Both the position numbers and the translations under genes were made by a program. The notes under the pieces are model-generated. The model was not told the DNA's origin. It searched no databases and worked only from the letters and a program-made list of their open reading frames with translations. Below are positions 30,037 to 41,189 of a stretch of DNA of 64,000 nucleotides, piece by piece. The stretch's first letter is position 1; each line of letters opens with the position of its first letter. The stretch comes from Chelydra serpentina (lineage: Eukaryota > Chordata > Testudines > Chelydridae), in NCBI GenBank assembly GCA_037349315.1, contig JBAIAC010000042.1:9796001-9860000 (forward strand), in the 5' to 3' direction.

Positions 30037-31704
30037 ACAGAGAATTCACCATTTGCACTAGTTTAAAGTTACAAGTGACCCATGCCCCACGCTGCAGAGG
30101 AAAGCAAACCCCACCCCCCCAGGGTCTCTGCCAATCTGATCCGATGGAAAATTCTTTCCTGCTCCCAAATATGGTGACCAGTTAAACCCTGAGCATTTCA
30201 GCAAGACCCACCAACCAGACACCTGGGAAAGAATTGTAACTCAGAGCCCTCCCCATCTAGTCTCCCATCACTGGTTGTTGGGGATATTTGCTACTAGTCA
30301 TTGCACATTGGCTACATGATATTGTAAGCAGGCTCATCATACCAGCCCCTCCATAAACTTATCAAGCTCAGTCATGAAGCCAGTTAGGTTTTTTGCTCCA
30401 ACTGCTCATATCTGGGGCAGGCATACCCCCACTGAAGTTAGTGGCCCAAGATGTTAGACAAAATTCAGGCCTTGCTGAGTTGTTTCTGAAAGGAGGAAAA
30501 ATGAATGATATGAGCTAGGAAGCCCCCGGTTCTGGAGAAAGCTGGGGAATTAATCTGCTTATATAATTCTTTTAGCTCTTTTCTGAACCTTTGCAATGGT
30601 TTTGTCTATTGATTCCATTGTTTCAGGTTTCAGCTGTCTGCTCGGGCACTGCACCAGGATCCTTCTAACTCTCACCTTTCTAGTTGTTAAGGGCTTAGTT
30701 CAGGCAGAGTTCTCCGCTGGTGTTCGTTGCTTGACGTTTGAGGGGTCTACAACTTTTCTTCAATTCACTATGCCAGCATCCTTTCTGGGGCAGACTGTGA
30801 TAGTATCCAGTCGCTTTAGTTGAATGGATGAGAATGTGGACAGAGAGAGAAAGAGCATATGGCCCTTGTCCCTTCTTTTATGCTCTTCCAAGAGGGTCTA
30901 ACGGACAACCACATAGGATCCAGGGTGGCCTCTACCTTTGAATTTCCATGCTGCATTCCCCAAAGGAGCCAGTAGATGTTACTGGAGTATTGCAAAGAGT
31001 TTGGAGCTGATATTTCTTTCTCTGGTGAGCTGGCTGACAAGGTTTACTCCTGCAGAAAATCTGCGACACTGACACTGCGGAGCAGCAGAAAAATGCACAT
31101 CCCCGCCCAGATTCCCTGCGCTTCCTTGCAGAAAATGGTTTCTGTGGGGAAGCAAACAGACGCTGCACCAGTGCTCACTCACCTCTCTGAAGCTCAGTTC
31201 CTGCAGAGGAGGGGGGAGTAAATCACTTGGGGGCGGGGGTCTGGGTATAGTGGGGGTGGAGAGGAGAACTGAGATGAAGTGGCCCCTCCCCCTCCCCTGC
31301 ACAACGCAGACAGGGCTGGGTCAGATCAACCCCCAGAAACTTCCCCTGGCTGCAGGAAGCTCTGCCGGGGGCGGGGGCTGGGGGGAAGTGGTCTGGGTGC
31401 GGGATGTGAGGATTAGCGGGGGGGGGCGGTGGAGGTCTGGGTTGGGTGGACAGGGGAAGCAGCTCCCTGTACAATGATCCTTGCCCCCCACCCATGCACC
31501 CCCTGGATCAGGAGCTCCCTGCACCCAGAACCCACACCACCAGGCTCCCTGAATCAGGAGCCTCCCACACCTGGATCATCACCCCACTGAGCCCCAACCA
31601 GCTGCAAACTGACCCCCCACCAACACCCACTCCTTCCTCCCCCCCCCACTGAGCCCTAACCTCCTTTACCCCCCCTGCAGAGTCCCATTCCCCCTGCACC
31701 GAGC
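30037..31704. other. intergenic, no recognised gene
   Basis: 30037-31200 has no clear feature. 31200-31700 is GC- and C-rich (runs at 31420 and 31643), probably part of a repeat that continues to 31920. Confidence 0.35.
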
Positions 31705-31920
31705 CCCCGTGCACCCAGATTATTCTGCAAATTTTATTTGTCAACAAAACGCAGAAACACAACAACAATATAACCACACCATTTTCAATTATTTTGGTAA
31801 GTTATTTCAAAATGCTTGTCAGCAAATAATTGAAAATGGTGTGATTATTTTGACAAAATAGGCAGAATTTTAAAACGTGTGCAGAATTTTTAATTTTTTT
31901 GGTGCCAAATTCCCTCAGGA
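31705..31920. repeat. repeat with a 20-bp-arm hairpin
   Basis: Perfect inverted arms at 31775-31794 and 31824-31843 ('cacaccattttcaattattt' and its complement) with a 29-nt loop. The flanks ('gcagaattttaaaac', 'ccctcaggagtaaa') have the look of a nonautonomous DNA element end. Confidence 0.5.
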
Positions 31921-32126
31921 GTAAAGGTTGCCTTGTATCTATTTTACCTGATTCAATTTCAGTACTACAAAATTCCCTTTCAACTATTTCCTATAAAAGT
32001 TTTGAAGTAATTTGCAATAAGGTGTGTTCTTGCTAGAAAACCATTTTGATCCCTTTTTTTTTTTAAATACAGCAAATGCATACCCTCCAGACACAACTCC
32101 CAGTGACACCTGTCACTGTCACTGTC

Positions 32127-32204
32127 ACTCACTATCCCTACCTGTGTTAGGTGTAGCTGGGATCACCAGGGGATTAGATGCAGCCAGTGGCCGGAGCTCA
32201 GACT
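32127..32204. repeat. 78-bp sequence repeated at 34421-34498
   Basis: Direct repeat of 34421-34498 with 2 differences in 78 bp, both of equal length. The copy at 34498 abuts a CR1 3' tail; this one does not. Confidence 0.8.
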
Positions 32205-32290
32205 AACCAACTAACTCCATAATCTTATTGTCCTGACTGGTCCCTATACTTAACCAGGTAGAATAAAATAGATAACTCAAATGTTACAGG

Positions 32291-32460
32291 TGTGACGGTA
32301 GAGGGCGGGCCTGGGTTCCCCCCAAAACTCCCAACTCCTGATCAGACACAGGAGGAGTTAACCTGGACTGTGGGTTCTACCAGAAGGGAAGATCTCTGAG
32401 GCAAGCAAAATCCGCCAATAAGCGCAGGACCCACTGAGGTAGAGGAGGAACTTTGTCACA
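32291..32460. mobile_element. short LTR-like element, probably internally deleted
   Basis: Begins TGTGACGG, as the LTR at 2282 does, and ends TTGTCACA. It is flanked by CAGG at 32287-32290 and 32461-32464. At 170 bp it is too short for a full LTR. Its 'agagggcgggcc' text recurs at 35137. Confidence 0.45.
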
Positions 32461-32893
32461 CAGGGTATAAGTTTTCCAGTTTTACATAGAACACGCTGTT
32501 CTGAGTCTCAAAACACGTATGTTCCACAGTTCATACAAGCAAACATTCAGAGGAGACATCTGTTTTGGAAAGAAAACATATTACAAGTATCACACATGAT
32601 TCAATTCAAAGGACTTTGAGAAGATGCAGGGAGAGTGGTTTGGGGATTAAGGAAAGTACAGTATGTCTCAATGGAGTCCCCCACACATGGCTTCCTGGGG
32701 AACCAATTTAGGGGAGGTAACTCCTCTGCACAAAAGCTCCTCTGTTCAATAATAATGACCTCAAAGTATCTCCAGCAAATCCACCCTTGTTACTTTTCAA
32801 TGGGGCCATTTCACATAGAATTAGAGGGATAACTCGAAGGTGTAAACACCAGTCCAGTGAGGAGTGCTAGATGGAAGGGAGGGGATTACCCTT
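32461..32893. other. intergenic, no recognised gene
   Basis: Nothing recognised. Confidence 0.3.
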
Positions 32894-33896
32894 CATAGAA
32901 TCATAGAATCTCAGGGTTGGAAGGGACCTCAGGAGGTCATCTAGTCCAACCCCCTGCTCAAAGCAGGACCAACCCCAACTAGATCATCCCAGCCAGGGCT
33001 TTGTCAAGCCTGACCTTAAAAACCTCTAAGGAAGGAGATTCCACCACCTCCCTAGGTAACCCATTCCAGTGCTTCACCACCCTACTAGTGAAAAAGGTTT
33101 TCCTAATATCCAACCTAAACCTCCCCCTCTGCAACTTGAGACCATTACTCCTTGTTCTGTCATCTTCTACCACTGAGAACACTCTAGATCCATCCTCTTT
33201 GGAAACCCCTTTTAGGTAGTTGAAAGCAGCTATCAAATCCCCCCTCACTCTTCTCTTCTGCAGGCTAAACAATCCCAGTTCCCTCAGCCTCTCCTCATAA
33301 GTCATGTGCTCCAGCCCCCTAATCATTTTTGTTGCCCTCCGTTGGACTCTTTCCAATTTATCCACATCCTTCTTGTAGTGTGGGGCCCAAAACTGGACAC
33401 AGTACTCCAAATGAGGCCTCACCAGTGCCGAATAGAGGGGAATAATCACGTCCCTCGATCTGCTGGAAATGCCCCTACTTATACAGCCCAAAATGCCGTT
33501 AGCCTTCTTGGCAACAAGGGCACACTGTTGACTCATATTCAGCTTTTCGTCCACTGTAACCCCTAGGTCCTTTTCTGCAGAACTGCTGCCCAGCCATTCG
33601 GTCCCTAGTCTGTAGCAGTGCATGGGATTCTTCCGTCCTAAGTGCAGGACTCTGCACTTGTCCTTGTTGAACCGCATCAGATTTCTTTTGGCCCAATCCT
33701 CTAATTTGTCTAGGTCCCTCTGTATCCTGTCCCTACCCTCCAGCGTATCAACCACTCCTCCCAGTTTACTGTCATCTGCAAACTTGCTAAGGGTGCAGTC
33801 CACACCATCCTCCAGGTCGTTGATGAAGATATTGAACAAAACCGGCCCCAGCACCGACCCTTGGGGCACTCCACTTGATACCGGCTGCCAACTAGA
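32894..33896 (-). mobile_element. CR1 LINE, 5'-truncated, C-terminal reverse transcriptase open
   Basis: The minus strand codes for a continuous 296-codon frame (33869-32979). It begins [20 protein letters not shown], has the polymerase motif FADDSKLGG, and ends AGMI just before the CR1 tail ('gggttggaagggacctcagg' in plus reading, then 'catagaatcatagaatc'). This is palm plus thumb only; the endonuclease and the N-terminal half are missing. The open frame and clean tail mark it as one of the younger CR1 copies here. It is not a host gene. Confidence 0.93.
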
Positions 33897-33919
33897 CAGC
33901 CGGTATCAAGTGGAGTGCC
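33865..33919. repeat. 23-bp perfect inverted repeat at the CR1 5' break
   Basis: Arms 33865-33887 and 33897-33919 are exact complements, with a 9-nt spacer. The left arm belongs to CR1; the right arm is an inverted copy attached at the element's 5' truncation. Confidence 0.85.
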
Positions 33920-33963
33920 TTGTGAATTTGCTGCCCGAAATAGCACTAATCTGGACTCTGGAG

Positions 33964-34080
33964 TTAAGGTTGCCCACTGTTGCTTCCTGTCTTTCCACAA
34001 TATGGAGTGTGGCTAAATGTAAGCCTGTATTTCCTGGTTTCCAGAGAGTTAAGGCAAAGTCTCCCACACCATTCAGTAGT
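33964..34080. repeat. unnamed dispersed repeat, copy D
   Basis: Contains TTAAGGTTGC at 33964-33973 and 'tcctggtttccagagagtta' near 34029. Related text occurs at 36285-36345, 44813-44935 and 48757-48790/49031-49090. Confidence 0.5.
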
Positions 34081-34138
34081 GTAGGCAGGTCTGGAGCACA
34101 GGAGGAGCGGCGCTATAAAAAAGCACCTCCCCAGTAGG

Positions 34139-34260
34139 GTGACCAGATGCGAGAACCTAAAAATCGGGACTTGTCCGGGGGGAGGAACCCCTCCCGCCGG
34201 ACTTGTTGAGTTAAAAAAAACCCAAAACACCCTCTCCTGCCGCCGCCACTTCTGCTCACA
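34139..34260. mobile_element. hAT-like fragment
   Basis: 'gggtgaccagatgcgagaac' and 'aaaatcgggacttgtccggg' resemble the ends of the elements at 53549-54028 and 63199-63275. One end only. Confidence 0.4.
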
Positions 34261-34420
34261 GGGGGCTACGCTACTGACACCATTTCTCCATCAACCTTAA
34301 CTCTGTCACTGGAACAGGCCGGAGGTCTAGGCCCAAACCAGGCCTGATCTATCCCTGACAAAATTGGCCATTTTGTGTTGTTTCCAACCCAGTGTTCTAC
34401 CATCATTCCCCCTCTGCTGC

Positions 34421-34498
34421 ACTCACTGTCCCTACCTGTGTTAGGTGTAGCTGGGATCACCAGGGGATTAGATGCAGCCAGAGGCCGGAGCTCAGACT
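34421..34498. repeat. 78-bp sequence repeated from 32127-32204
   Basis: See the partner at 32127-32204. The CR1 tail at 34500 follows directly. Confidence 0.8.
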
Positions 34499-34499
34499 G

Positions 34500-34573
34500 C
34501 CATAGAATCATAAAATCTCAGGGTTGGAAGGGACCTCAGGAGGTCATCTAGTCCAACCCCCTGCTCAAAGCAG
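34500..34573 (-). mobile_element. CR1 3'-end fragment
   Basis: About 74 bp of CR1 tail ('catagaatcataaaatctca', 'gaggtcatctagtcca', 'tgctcaaagcag'). Confidence 0.8.
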
Positions 34574-35323
34574 ATCTGAGGAGAGGGACAGTTGCAACTA
34601 GTTGGGCCAGGGTCCTTTTCTTCTGGGCTGTGCTATGCAAGGAGTCTGAGTAGCTGAGCAATGTGGACCCTCTTGGATCTAAAATCTAAGAATTGTGATA
34701 CAGCATGGCCAGAAGGCAGCAGGAGAGTGATCTAGGATGAGGAGAAGCCTTATTCCCTGTAGATTAATTAAAAGCACCTGAAACCAATTAGAGCACCTGA
34801 AGCCAGTCACCTGATAAAATCCCCCTGCTTCAATCAGCCAGAGGAGGAGTTAGAGCAGAGTGAGGAGGAGTTAGAGCAGTTTGGAGGCGTTAAAGGAGAG
34901 TGGTTTGGTGGTGGAACAAAGAGCAGTTTGGAGGAAAGCAGAGGAGAGTTTTGAGAAGTGCTGCAGCGGGCTAAGAAGACCAAGATCCTAGGTAAAGGGA
35001 CACCTGGCTTGTGCAGAGGGAAGGCAGGAAGCCCCACAAGCTGAAGGTCAGGAGAGGGAAGTAGCCCAGGAGAAAGAATCACTGGTACAAGTGGTTCACC
35101 TGCTATCATAGGGCCCCTGGGCTGGGACCCGGAGTAGAGGGCGGGCCCGGGTCCCGCCCTCTCCACTCCCCTTCCCTGGGATACTAGTAGGATAGCTGTT
35201 ACCCCAGTTCAGGGGCAAGAAATGGCACCCTGAAACCCCCCCACAAGAAGAGAAAGTGCGAGACCCATCATAGTAGTGCCGGCAATTTGCCACAGAATAT
35301 ATGACAATTTTTCAAAAAGGTCT
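34574..35323. other. intergenic, LTR-like remnant suspected
   Basis: The purine-rich unit 'gaggaggagttagagcag' occurs twice in tandem (34842-34880). 'gagtagagggcgggcc' at 35132 resembles text in the LTR-like element at 32291. No boundaries found. Confidence 0.35.
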
Positions 35324-35331
35324 GTAGAGTT

Positions 35332-35695
35332 AGTGGCGGATTACCACACAGGCCTATGGGGCCCATGCCCAGAGCAATTTGGGACCCTTAGAAAAATCTC
35401 CCCCTGCCACAGCCCCAGGGCTGGAGGAGCAGTGAGAGCATAGAGCTTCTCCGGTCTCGGGGCCGTAGCAGGAGGGTGGGAGGAGCAGGAAGGAACAAGC
35501 GGGGCGAGGGGGGAAGTGGTGGAACAGGACAAGGATGTGGGCGGAACGAGGGCGGGCTGTGGGGGAAGGGGTGAAATGGGGTGGGGCTATGGGCAGGGCC
35601 AAAGGCAGAACAGGTGGGGTGGGGCCACAGTTCCCGCACTGGGGCCCCCCCACCTGCTCTGGCCTAGGGTGCTAGGAGACCTGGATCTGCCTCTG
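35332..35695. mobile_element. GC-rich hAT-type nonautonomous element, copy B
   Basis: Reverse-orientation relative of 27724-28107, with ends AGTGGCGGAT and ATCTGCCTCTG. It is flanked by the exact 8-bp duplication GTAGAGTT at 35324-35331 and 35696-35703. The first C of the terminus appears lost. Confidence 0.75.
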
Positions 35696-35703
35696 GTAGA
35701 GTT

Positions 35704-36284
35704 GCAAGGCCATGATTATGACTGTGGCAGTCACTTCCCCATGCTGACACTTCACTAAATACGTCAGAAAGAAAGGCGAATGAGAGCGCGTCACTCCATC
35801 CTCACACCTCCCTTGTGTGTCCCCCAGCACCCCACCTCTGCGGATTTCACATGGTGCCATGCACCCTCTGTGCTGCATTATTGCCTGGGCCATTCTGGCA
35901 GCTCACAAGGCCTTGCCCTCTACGCTCAATCAGGGCAAGCTGAAGGGATTCCCTCTGGGACCTCTCCTAGGACAAGGCTGACTGGATGGAAAGCTTTGGC
36001 AGCTGCGGTGGTTTGTCCGGAGCAGGTGAAGTGTTTTGAGTGCTGGGCAGGGTTAGCTGGCTCATGTTTGCTAGGCCTGAGACCTGAACATGACCTTTAT
36101 TCTAATCTAGACAGAACCTACGAGTTTCTCCAGGATTTCTTTTGTGACCTTTCTTCACAGCTCTCCACCTGTTAGGGGTGGCAGGACTGTCTTTTTCCCA
36201 AACAGGGACTCATTGGGGCCCCACCCCAATGGCTCAGAGTAGGGCTGGGTGTGGGGGGTGCAGTGTGGGAGAGTTTACTGTAAT
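35704..36284. other. intergenic, no recognised gene
   Basis: Nothing recognised. Confidence 0.3.
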
Positions 36285-36345
36285 TCTCTGTTTCCTGGTT
36301 TCCAGAGGGTTAAGCTGAGCCACATTCTGGAAGGACAACAAGGCA
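36285..36345. repeat. unnamed dispersed repeat, copy A
   Basis: 'tcctggtttccagagggtta' followed by 'agctgagccacattctggaa' matches the copy around 48757-49090. Confidence 0.5.
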
Positions 36346-36551
36346 GCCCTCAGCCACCCCAAGAAAACATGGGAATCAGAAGGGAAAATCTCCTGTATCC
36401 CTTGCCACCTTCACCTTGATGGCAACATCATGGAGAACACGCTCCGTAGAACTTTCACTTCCATCACTAACAGGACCCAAAAAGCAATATGCACCCGGCT
36501 TCATCCCACTCACATGCTAATGTAAGACCTGAATACCAGTCATACCAAGCC

Positions 36552-36975
36552 CCTACTCTGGTATCCGCAGAGCAGCACATCTCAGAACCTGTGCTTTTGG
36601 GAAGTTAAACTGCTTAAACAGCCCTGAGATCACTGCTGAGGTTTTGTGTCCAAGCGTGAGTTGGATGGAAGCATGGGGGCATGTTGCTTTTTGGTCTCTG
36701 CTGGAGTGGAAAATGGTTAGTTCCAGGACAGTTTTCCCCTTCCGCCTCCCATCCAATCTCCAAGTAACCCACCCACCTGCACCCAGGCTCCCTCTCCCAT
36801 TGGCCGGGCCAATCAGGCAACAACTCAACTTCCAAATATTCCCTACCCCTCCCCGGCACCCACCATCATGACGCATGAATCTCCAGTCTCTCAGTATCCC
36901 GGCGCTCATAGCCAACCAACCATAGATCCCATGATCCCCAGATGTGTGAATGGAGCAGAACCATAAGGGAACCAA
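36552..36975 (-). other. probable 3' UTR/3' flank of zinc-finger gene 2
   Basis: Follows the stop codon at 36997 on the minus strand. It is homologous, in inverted orientation, to the region after the zinc-finger pseudogene (57211-57380 and 57890-58085), for example 'catgatggtgggtgccgggg' against 'cgtgatggtgggggctgggg'. Confidence 0.6.
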
Positions 36976-36996
36976 AAACCAAAACATTGTGGCTGT

Positions 36997-37991
36997 CTAT
37001 TGCGTGTGATTTCTCCGATGTCTAGTAAGGCGTGAGCTGTTGCTGAAGTTTTTCCCACAGACGAGGCATTTATAGGGTTTCTGTCCCCTATGGATCCTTC
37101 TCTGATGTCTACTGAGGTCTGAGTTCACACTGAAGCTTTTCCCACAGTCGGGGCATTTGTAGGGTCTTTCGCCTGTGTGGATCCTGTGATGGGTAAGAAG
37201 GATTGATCTGCGATTGAAGCTTTTCCCACACTCAAGGCACCTAAAGGGTCTCTCTTCTGTGTGGATTCTTTGATGTTTAATAAGGTAGGACGTTGCACTG
37301 AAGCTTTTCCCACAGTTGGGGCATTTATAGGGTTTATCTCCTGTGTGGGTTGCCTCGTGGATAAGAAGGTAGGCGCGCACGCGGAAGCTTTTCCCACACT
37401 TAAGGCACTCATAGGGTTTCGCAGCTGTATGGATTTTCCGATGGGTGCTCAGCGTTGAGCTCAGGCGGAAGCTTTTCCCACAGTCGGGGCATCTGTAGGG
37501 TCTCTCCCCTGTGTGGATCGTCTGATGTACAATCAGGGCTGAGCTTGTGCTGAAGCTTTTCCCACAGTCGGAGCATTTGTAGGGCTTTTCACCAGTGTGG
37601 ATCCTCTGATGCGTGATAAGGTGCGAGCTCTGACAGAAGCTTTTCCCGCACTTAAGGCATTTAAAGGGTCTCTCTCCCGTATGGATCCTCTGATGTCTAC
37701 TAAGGTCTGAGCTCACACTGAAGCTTTGGCCACACTCAGGGCAGTTATAGGGTTTCTCACCAGGGCTGATTTTCTGATGGTCTTGAATATTTTTAGCTTG
37801 TTTGAGAACTCTGCCAGGGGAAGTGGCTCTGCCTTGTGCCTCCTCCACTGGGATCTTTTCCTGACCTGAACTGCATGGACTCGCACAGGACGCCACCTGC
37901 TCAGGAATCTGGCAAATGTTCCCTTCGGAGTTTTCCGACACCGCCCCCTGCGGATAATTCTCCTCCTTTACATTCACCGCCCCATCCTCTG
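36997..37991 (-). CDS. zinc-finger exon of gene 2
   Basis: Acceptor 'cctttattccag' precedes 37991. The nine finger cores run from CPECGQSF (SVSSDLSRH) to CLVCGKNF (SNSSRLTRH). All eighteen Cys and all eighteen His are present. Fingers 1 and 8 have nearly the same helix (SV(S/N)SDLSRH), a sign of internal duplication. Confidence 0.92.
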
Positions 37992-38428
37992 CTGGAATAA
38001 AGGAGCAACATTCCAAGTTATTCCTTGCGCTGGAAAGTAAAAGAATCCTTGGGAAGGGGGAACAGCAGAAATAAACAACAATATGATCTGAAATTAGGAG
38101 CCAAATCCCCCAAAGCAGAAGAACCAGATCTGCTTCCACGTAACACCCTGAATACTCAGGAAAGGGAGCAGGAGGAGTGTGGTGTATTTGTGGGTCAGGG
38201 AAGCCATGAGCATGTGACCGCTGCTGGGGCAAACCTGAGCAGGTGAGATGGGGCAGAACTGTGGGGAGGGCTCACAGGGTCTTGGTGCGAATCCCAGCTG
38301 CTTCCTTCCCTCACCCCTGGTTTCCAAAATGATTTAACAGACGCCTCACCTGTGGAGACTCCTCGCAGATTCTCCCCTTCCTTTGCATCCAAGGGGCCTG
38401 GTTCCTCCCCTGGCTCCATCAGAGAGAT
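36997..38428 (-). CDS. C2H2 zinc-finger protein gene, nine fingers, no KRAB-A seen
   Basis: Two coding exons: 38419 (ATG) to 38350 and 37991 to 36997. They join as VST|AEDG in phase 1 and give 354 residues. The first exon (79 bp from the acceptor at 38428) codes for SLMEPGEEPGPLDAKEGE, reminiscent of a KRAB-B exon but 35 bp shorter and in a different entry phase. An acidic linker of about 80 residues is followed by nine C2H2 fingers (about 104-354) with TGEKP/TGERP linkers, so the protein is expected to bind a long DNA site in the nucleus. Finger 8 has four residues between its histidines (HQRRIH). I found no KRAB A-box up to the promoter at 42.3 kb, so repression through KAP1 is not expected. 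Start codon choice is uncertain. Confidence 0.85.
38350..38428 (-). CDS. first coding exon of zinc-finger gene 2 (candidate)
   Basis: Acceptor 'tttctactccag', donor ACAG|GTGAGG at 38350/38349. An ATG in frame at 38419 is the probable start. The donor and exit phase equal those of the KRAB-B exon of gene 1. Confidence 0.7.
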
Positions 38429-39052
38429 CTGGAGTAGAAATAGCCCTGGGTTAGATGAGCTCTCTGCACACAGGGTGAGTTTATTTGCTCACATGTACCT
38501 AGGTGTGTTTTTTGTACTGATCTTTTAGTAAGGAACAGCTGACTCGTCTTTGAATGTGAAGAGTTAAAATTAGACACGTGGCTTTTCTATGAGAAGAAAT
38601 GATGCTTTAATTCTTTCTCTAGTCACAGACCGATGCCACATTGTGCTAGCAGGGCTCACGGCATGCTGCCAGCTATGAGGCCTAGTGGGTAGGTCACAAG
38701 ATAGACACTCATGAGACTGGGGTTCTGTTCTCAGCTCTGTCATTGTCCTAACGTACTAAGGTCTCTTCCTCCTCATTCTTCTGTTCTAGCATAAGGGACC
38801 AATGTCCAAATATCATGAATGTGGCCTCAAAAATCATGAGATTTTTTCTGAAAAATTCTGCCATTTAAAGAAGATATTAAAACTATATTTGAGATTCATT
38901 TTGTTTGCCTCGTTGCTTTGGAGTCTCTTGGGATCATATTTTCTCTGCTACCATCAGGGCTAGCATGTCACTTAATTTTTTTTAAAGAAACCTGAGATCC
39001 TCATGGAATCACATGGCTCCTGGAGCTGGGGTTCTAAGGGGAAAAAAAATCA
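38429..39052. other. gene 2 intron, MIR fragment
   Basis: A MIR-like piece lies near 38680-38790 ('gagactggggttctgttctc'). No KRAB A-box exon is present here. Confidence 0.4.
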
Positions 39053-39060
39053 CCCAATCT

Positions 39061-39444
39061 CATAGGCACTGATTTACTGAGCTGCCGGGGGGAGGGGAGG
39101 GATGCTCGACCCCCTACTCCACCCTAGGCCCTGCCCCCACTCCACCCCTTTTCCCAAGCCCCCACCCCACCTCTTCTTGCCCCCACTCTGCCCCAGACCC
39201 AGCCCACACTCCCCTTCCTCCAAGCCCCCACCCTGCCCCACCTCTTCCCACCCGTGCCCCACCTCTTTCTGCCCCCACTCCTTCCCCTCCCCCCAGCGCC
39301 TCCTGCATACCACGGAACAGCTGAATTGCAGCGGGCAGGAGTGGGAGGCCCTGATTCATGAGGCTGCCTGTGGGTGCTAAGCACCCACTGTTTTTTTTTC
39401 ATGGGTGCTTCAGCCCCGGAGCACCCACGGAGTCGGTGCCTATG
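39061..39444. mobile_element. hAT-type element with CATAGGCAC ends, copy 1
   Basis: Ends CATAGGCACTGATTT and GTCGGTGCCTATG are inverted. Flanks CCCAATCT (39053-39060) and CCCAATAT (39445-39452) match at 7 of 8. The C-rich interior makes spurious open frames. A second copy lies at 62298-62791. Confidence 0.75.
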
Positions 39445-39452
39445 CCCAATAT

Positions 39453-40603
39453 CGTGAGACTTGTGATTTTTTTTATTTTTTTTTATTTTTTTTTAAACCA
39501 CAAGAGTTGGCAGCCCTGAGACAGGGAGATGGAAATGGTGCTTGACCATTTCTGGAAATCAGCCCCCAATGAGGTGTCTCTAGCTGGACACTCAAAACCA
39601 AGGACACCCAAAGTCACTGGTCCCTTTCTAAACCGTACACCGATGACTAGCTTTCAGACTTACCCATACCAAGGGCAATCCTCAGTGGGCACAGAGCCGA
39701 TATAGCAACTCCTCAGCCACTACCCAACCAATTCACAGCCCAAGTGTGTCCCTTCCCTGCTGTGTTCCCAGGTGTCAGAATGGCCCCTGACCACATTAAC
39801 CATTAGTGTGGGAAGGGAACACTAAGATGCAACCAGATCTGTTATTAATATTTAAGGCTACGATTCTGTCTCAGAGGTCACTGATTCCGCAACTTTCGGG
39901 GACCTCTGTGACTTTTCTGGGGCAGGGCTGGAGCAGCTGTCATCCCTGGGGGCAGCTGGAGCAGTGGCTGTCAGAACAGCTGACCAGTGGTCAGCCCCAG
40001 GGCTGCCAGAGCAGCGGTCCCCAACCTGCCGGAGCAGTGGCTGGAGTTGGGTCAGTCCCCCTGGGGCTGGAGCAGCAGCTGTCAGCCCCAGAAGAGCTCT
40101 GTTTGTCCTCCACCCTCAGGGTATTTTTAGTAAAAGTCAGGGACAGGTTGCGGGCGTCCGTGAATTTGTGTTTATTGCCCACGACCTGTCCGTGACTTTT
40201 ACTTAAAATATCCAGGACAGAATCTTAACATTATTAATATAGTTTTGGTTTGGGCTAAGCCTTATAGTGGGTCAGGCCTGATCGCTGCCCTCCATTTAGA
40301 ACCAATGTAAAGAAGCCATCGTAATCAGCTGACAAACAAAACTCAGGCCCATGGAAACAGGGCGTAGAAGCTGAACCATATGGCCCAAGGGGCTTGAAAT
40401 GCAGGGGCTAGGGCTTTGATGGGTATCTGTGTGTGTACACACCAGACACAGGCACAGAGAGACAGAAGCAAGTGTGAAGCAGAGAGAGAAAGCCAAGCAG
40501 ACAAAGCCTGAGCCCTGAGATAAAGCTAAGAGAAAACAATTTTGAGTGCAGAGTGCTGCTGGGAAATGCAGGCTTGGAATAGAGTCCTGGTTCTTGGTTC
40601 CTT
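39453..40603. other. gene 2 intron, possible DNA element
   Basis: T-rich run at 39465-39495. About 39850-40232 has mirrored ends ('gctacgattctgtctcag' and 'ccaggacagaatcttaac') and may be a nonautonomous DNA element; boundaries are unsure. Confidence 0.35.
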
Positions 40604-40866
40604 AGGGTATGTCCAGATTGGCGGGCAGCGATCGATCCAGCGGGGGTTGATTTATCGCGTCTAGACATGATAAATCGACCACTCTCCCATTGACGCCTGT
40701 ATTCCACTGCCGCAAGAGGCGGAGGCGATGGGGGAGCGGCAGCAGTCGACTCACCACAGCGAAGACGCCGCAGTGAGTAGGTCTAAGTATGTCGACTTCA
40801 GCTATGTTATTCACGTAGCGTATCTTAGATCGATTTCCCCCTTCCCCCTCCCCAGTGTAGACCAAG
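40604..40866. mobile_element. MITE with GGTATGTC-type termini
   Basis: Begins 'agggtatgtccagattg', ends 'ccagtgtagacc'. Same family as 12909-13190. A further terminal fragment follows at 40867-40938 ('gtagtgtagaccaggcc'). Confidence 0.6.
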
Positions 40867-40985
40867 TGTACACTGACATAATTAGGTCGACATCAGCTGC
40901 CTTACAACAACCTACCTCTGTAGTGTAGACCAGGCCTCAGTGTCAGACCATCTACCCAACCCTTTAACAATGGAAGGGGATAAGG

Positions 40986-41181
40986 CAGGGGATCTCAAAC
41001 TGGGGGGTCAGGACCCCTCAGGGGGTCGCGAGCTGTCAGCCTCCCCACCAAGCCCCGCTTTGCCTCCAGCATTTATAATGGTGTTAAATATATAAAAAAG
41101 TTTTAAATTTATAAGAGGGGGTCGCACTCAGAGGCTTGCTATGTGAAAGGGGTCACCAGTACAAAACTTTGAGAACCACTG
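40986..41181. mobile_element. hAT-type nonautonomous element, 196 bp
   Basis: Ends CAGGGGATCTCAAAC and TTTGAGAACCACTG are inverted. It is flanked by the exact 8-bp duplication GGATAAGG at 40978-40985 and 41182-41189. Confidence 0.85.
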
Positions 41182-41189
41182 GGATAAGG

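Noticed and set aside
32979..33869. 296-codon frame as a possible host gene
   Set aside because: It is the reverse-transcriptase end of a CR1 LINE and ends in the CR1 tail.
37125..37412. 95-codon repeated-looking frame on the minus strand
   Set aside because: Shadow frame of the finger array; its periodicity comes from the 84-bp finger repeat.
36997..37760. Tandem repeat or CRISPR-like array
   Set aside because: The regular 84-bp period is the C2H2 finger coding unit; CRISPR does not apply to vertebrate DNA.
38350..38428. Canonical KRAB-B exon in gene 2
   Set aside because: Length is 79 bp, not about 114, and the entry phase differs; I describe it only as KRAB-B-like.
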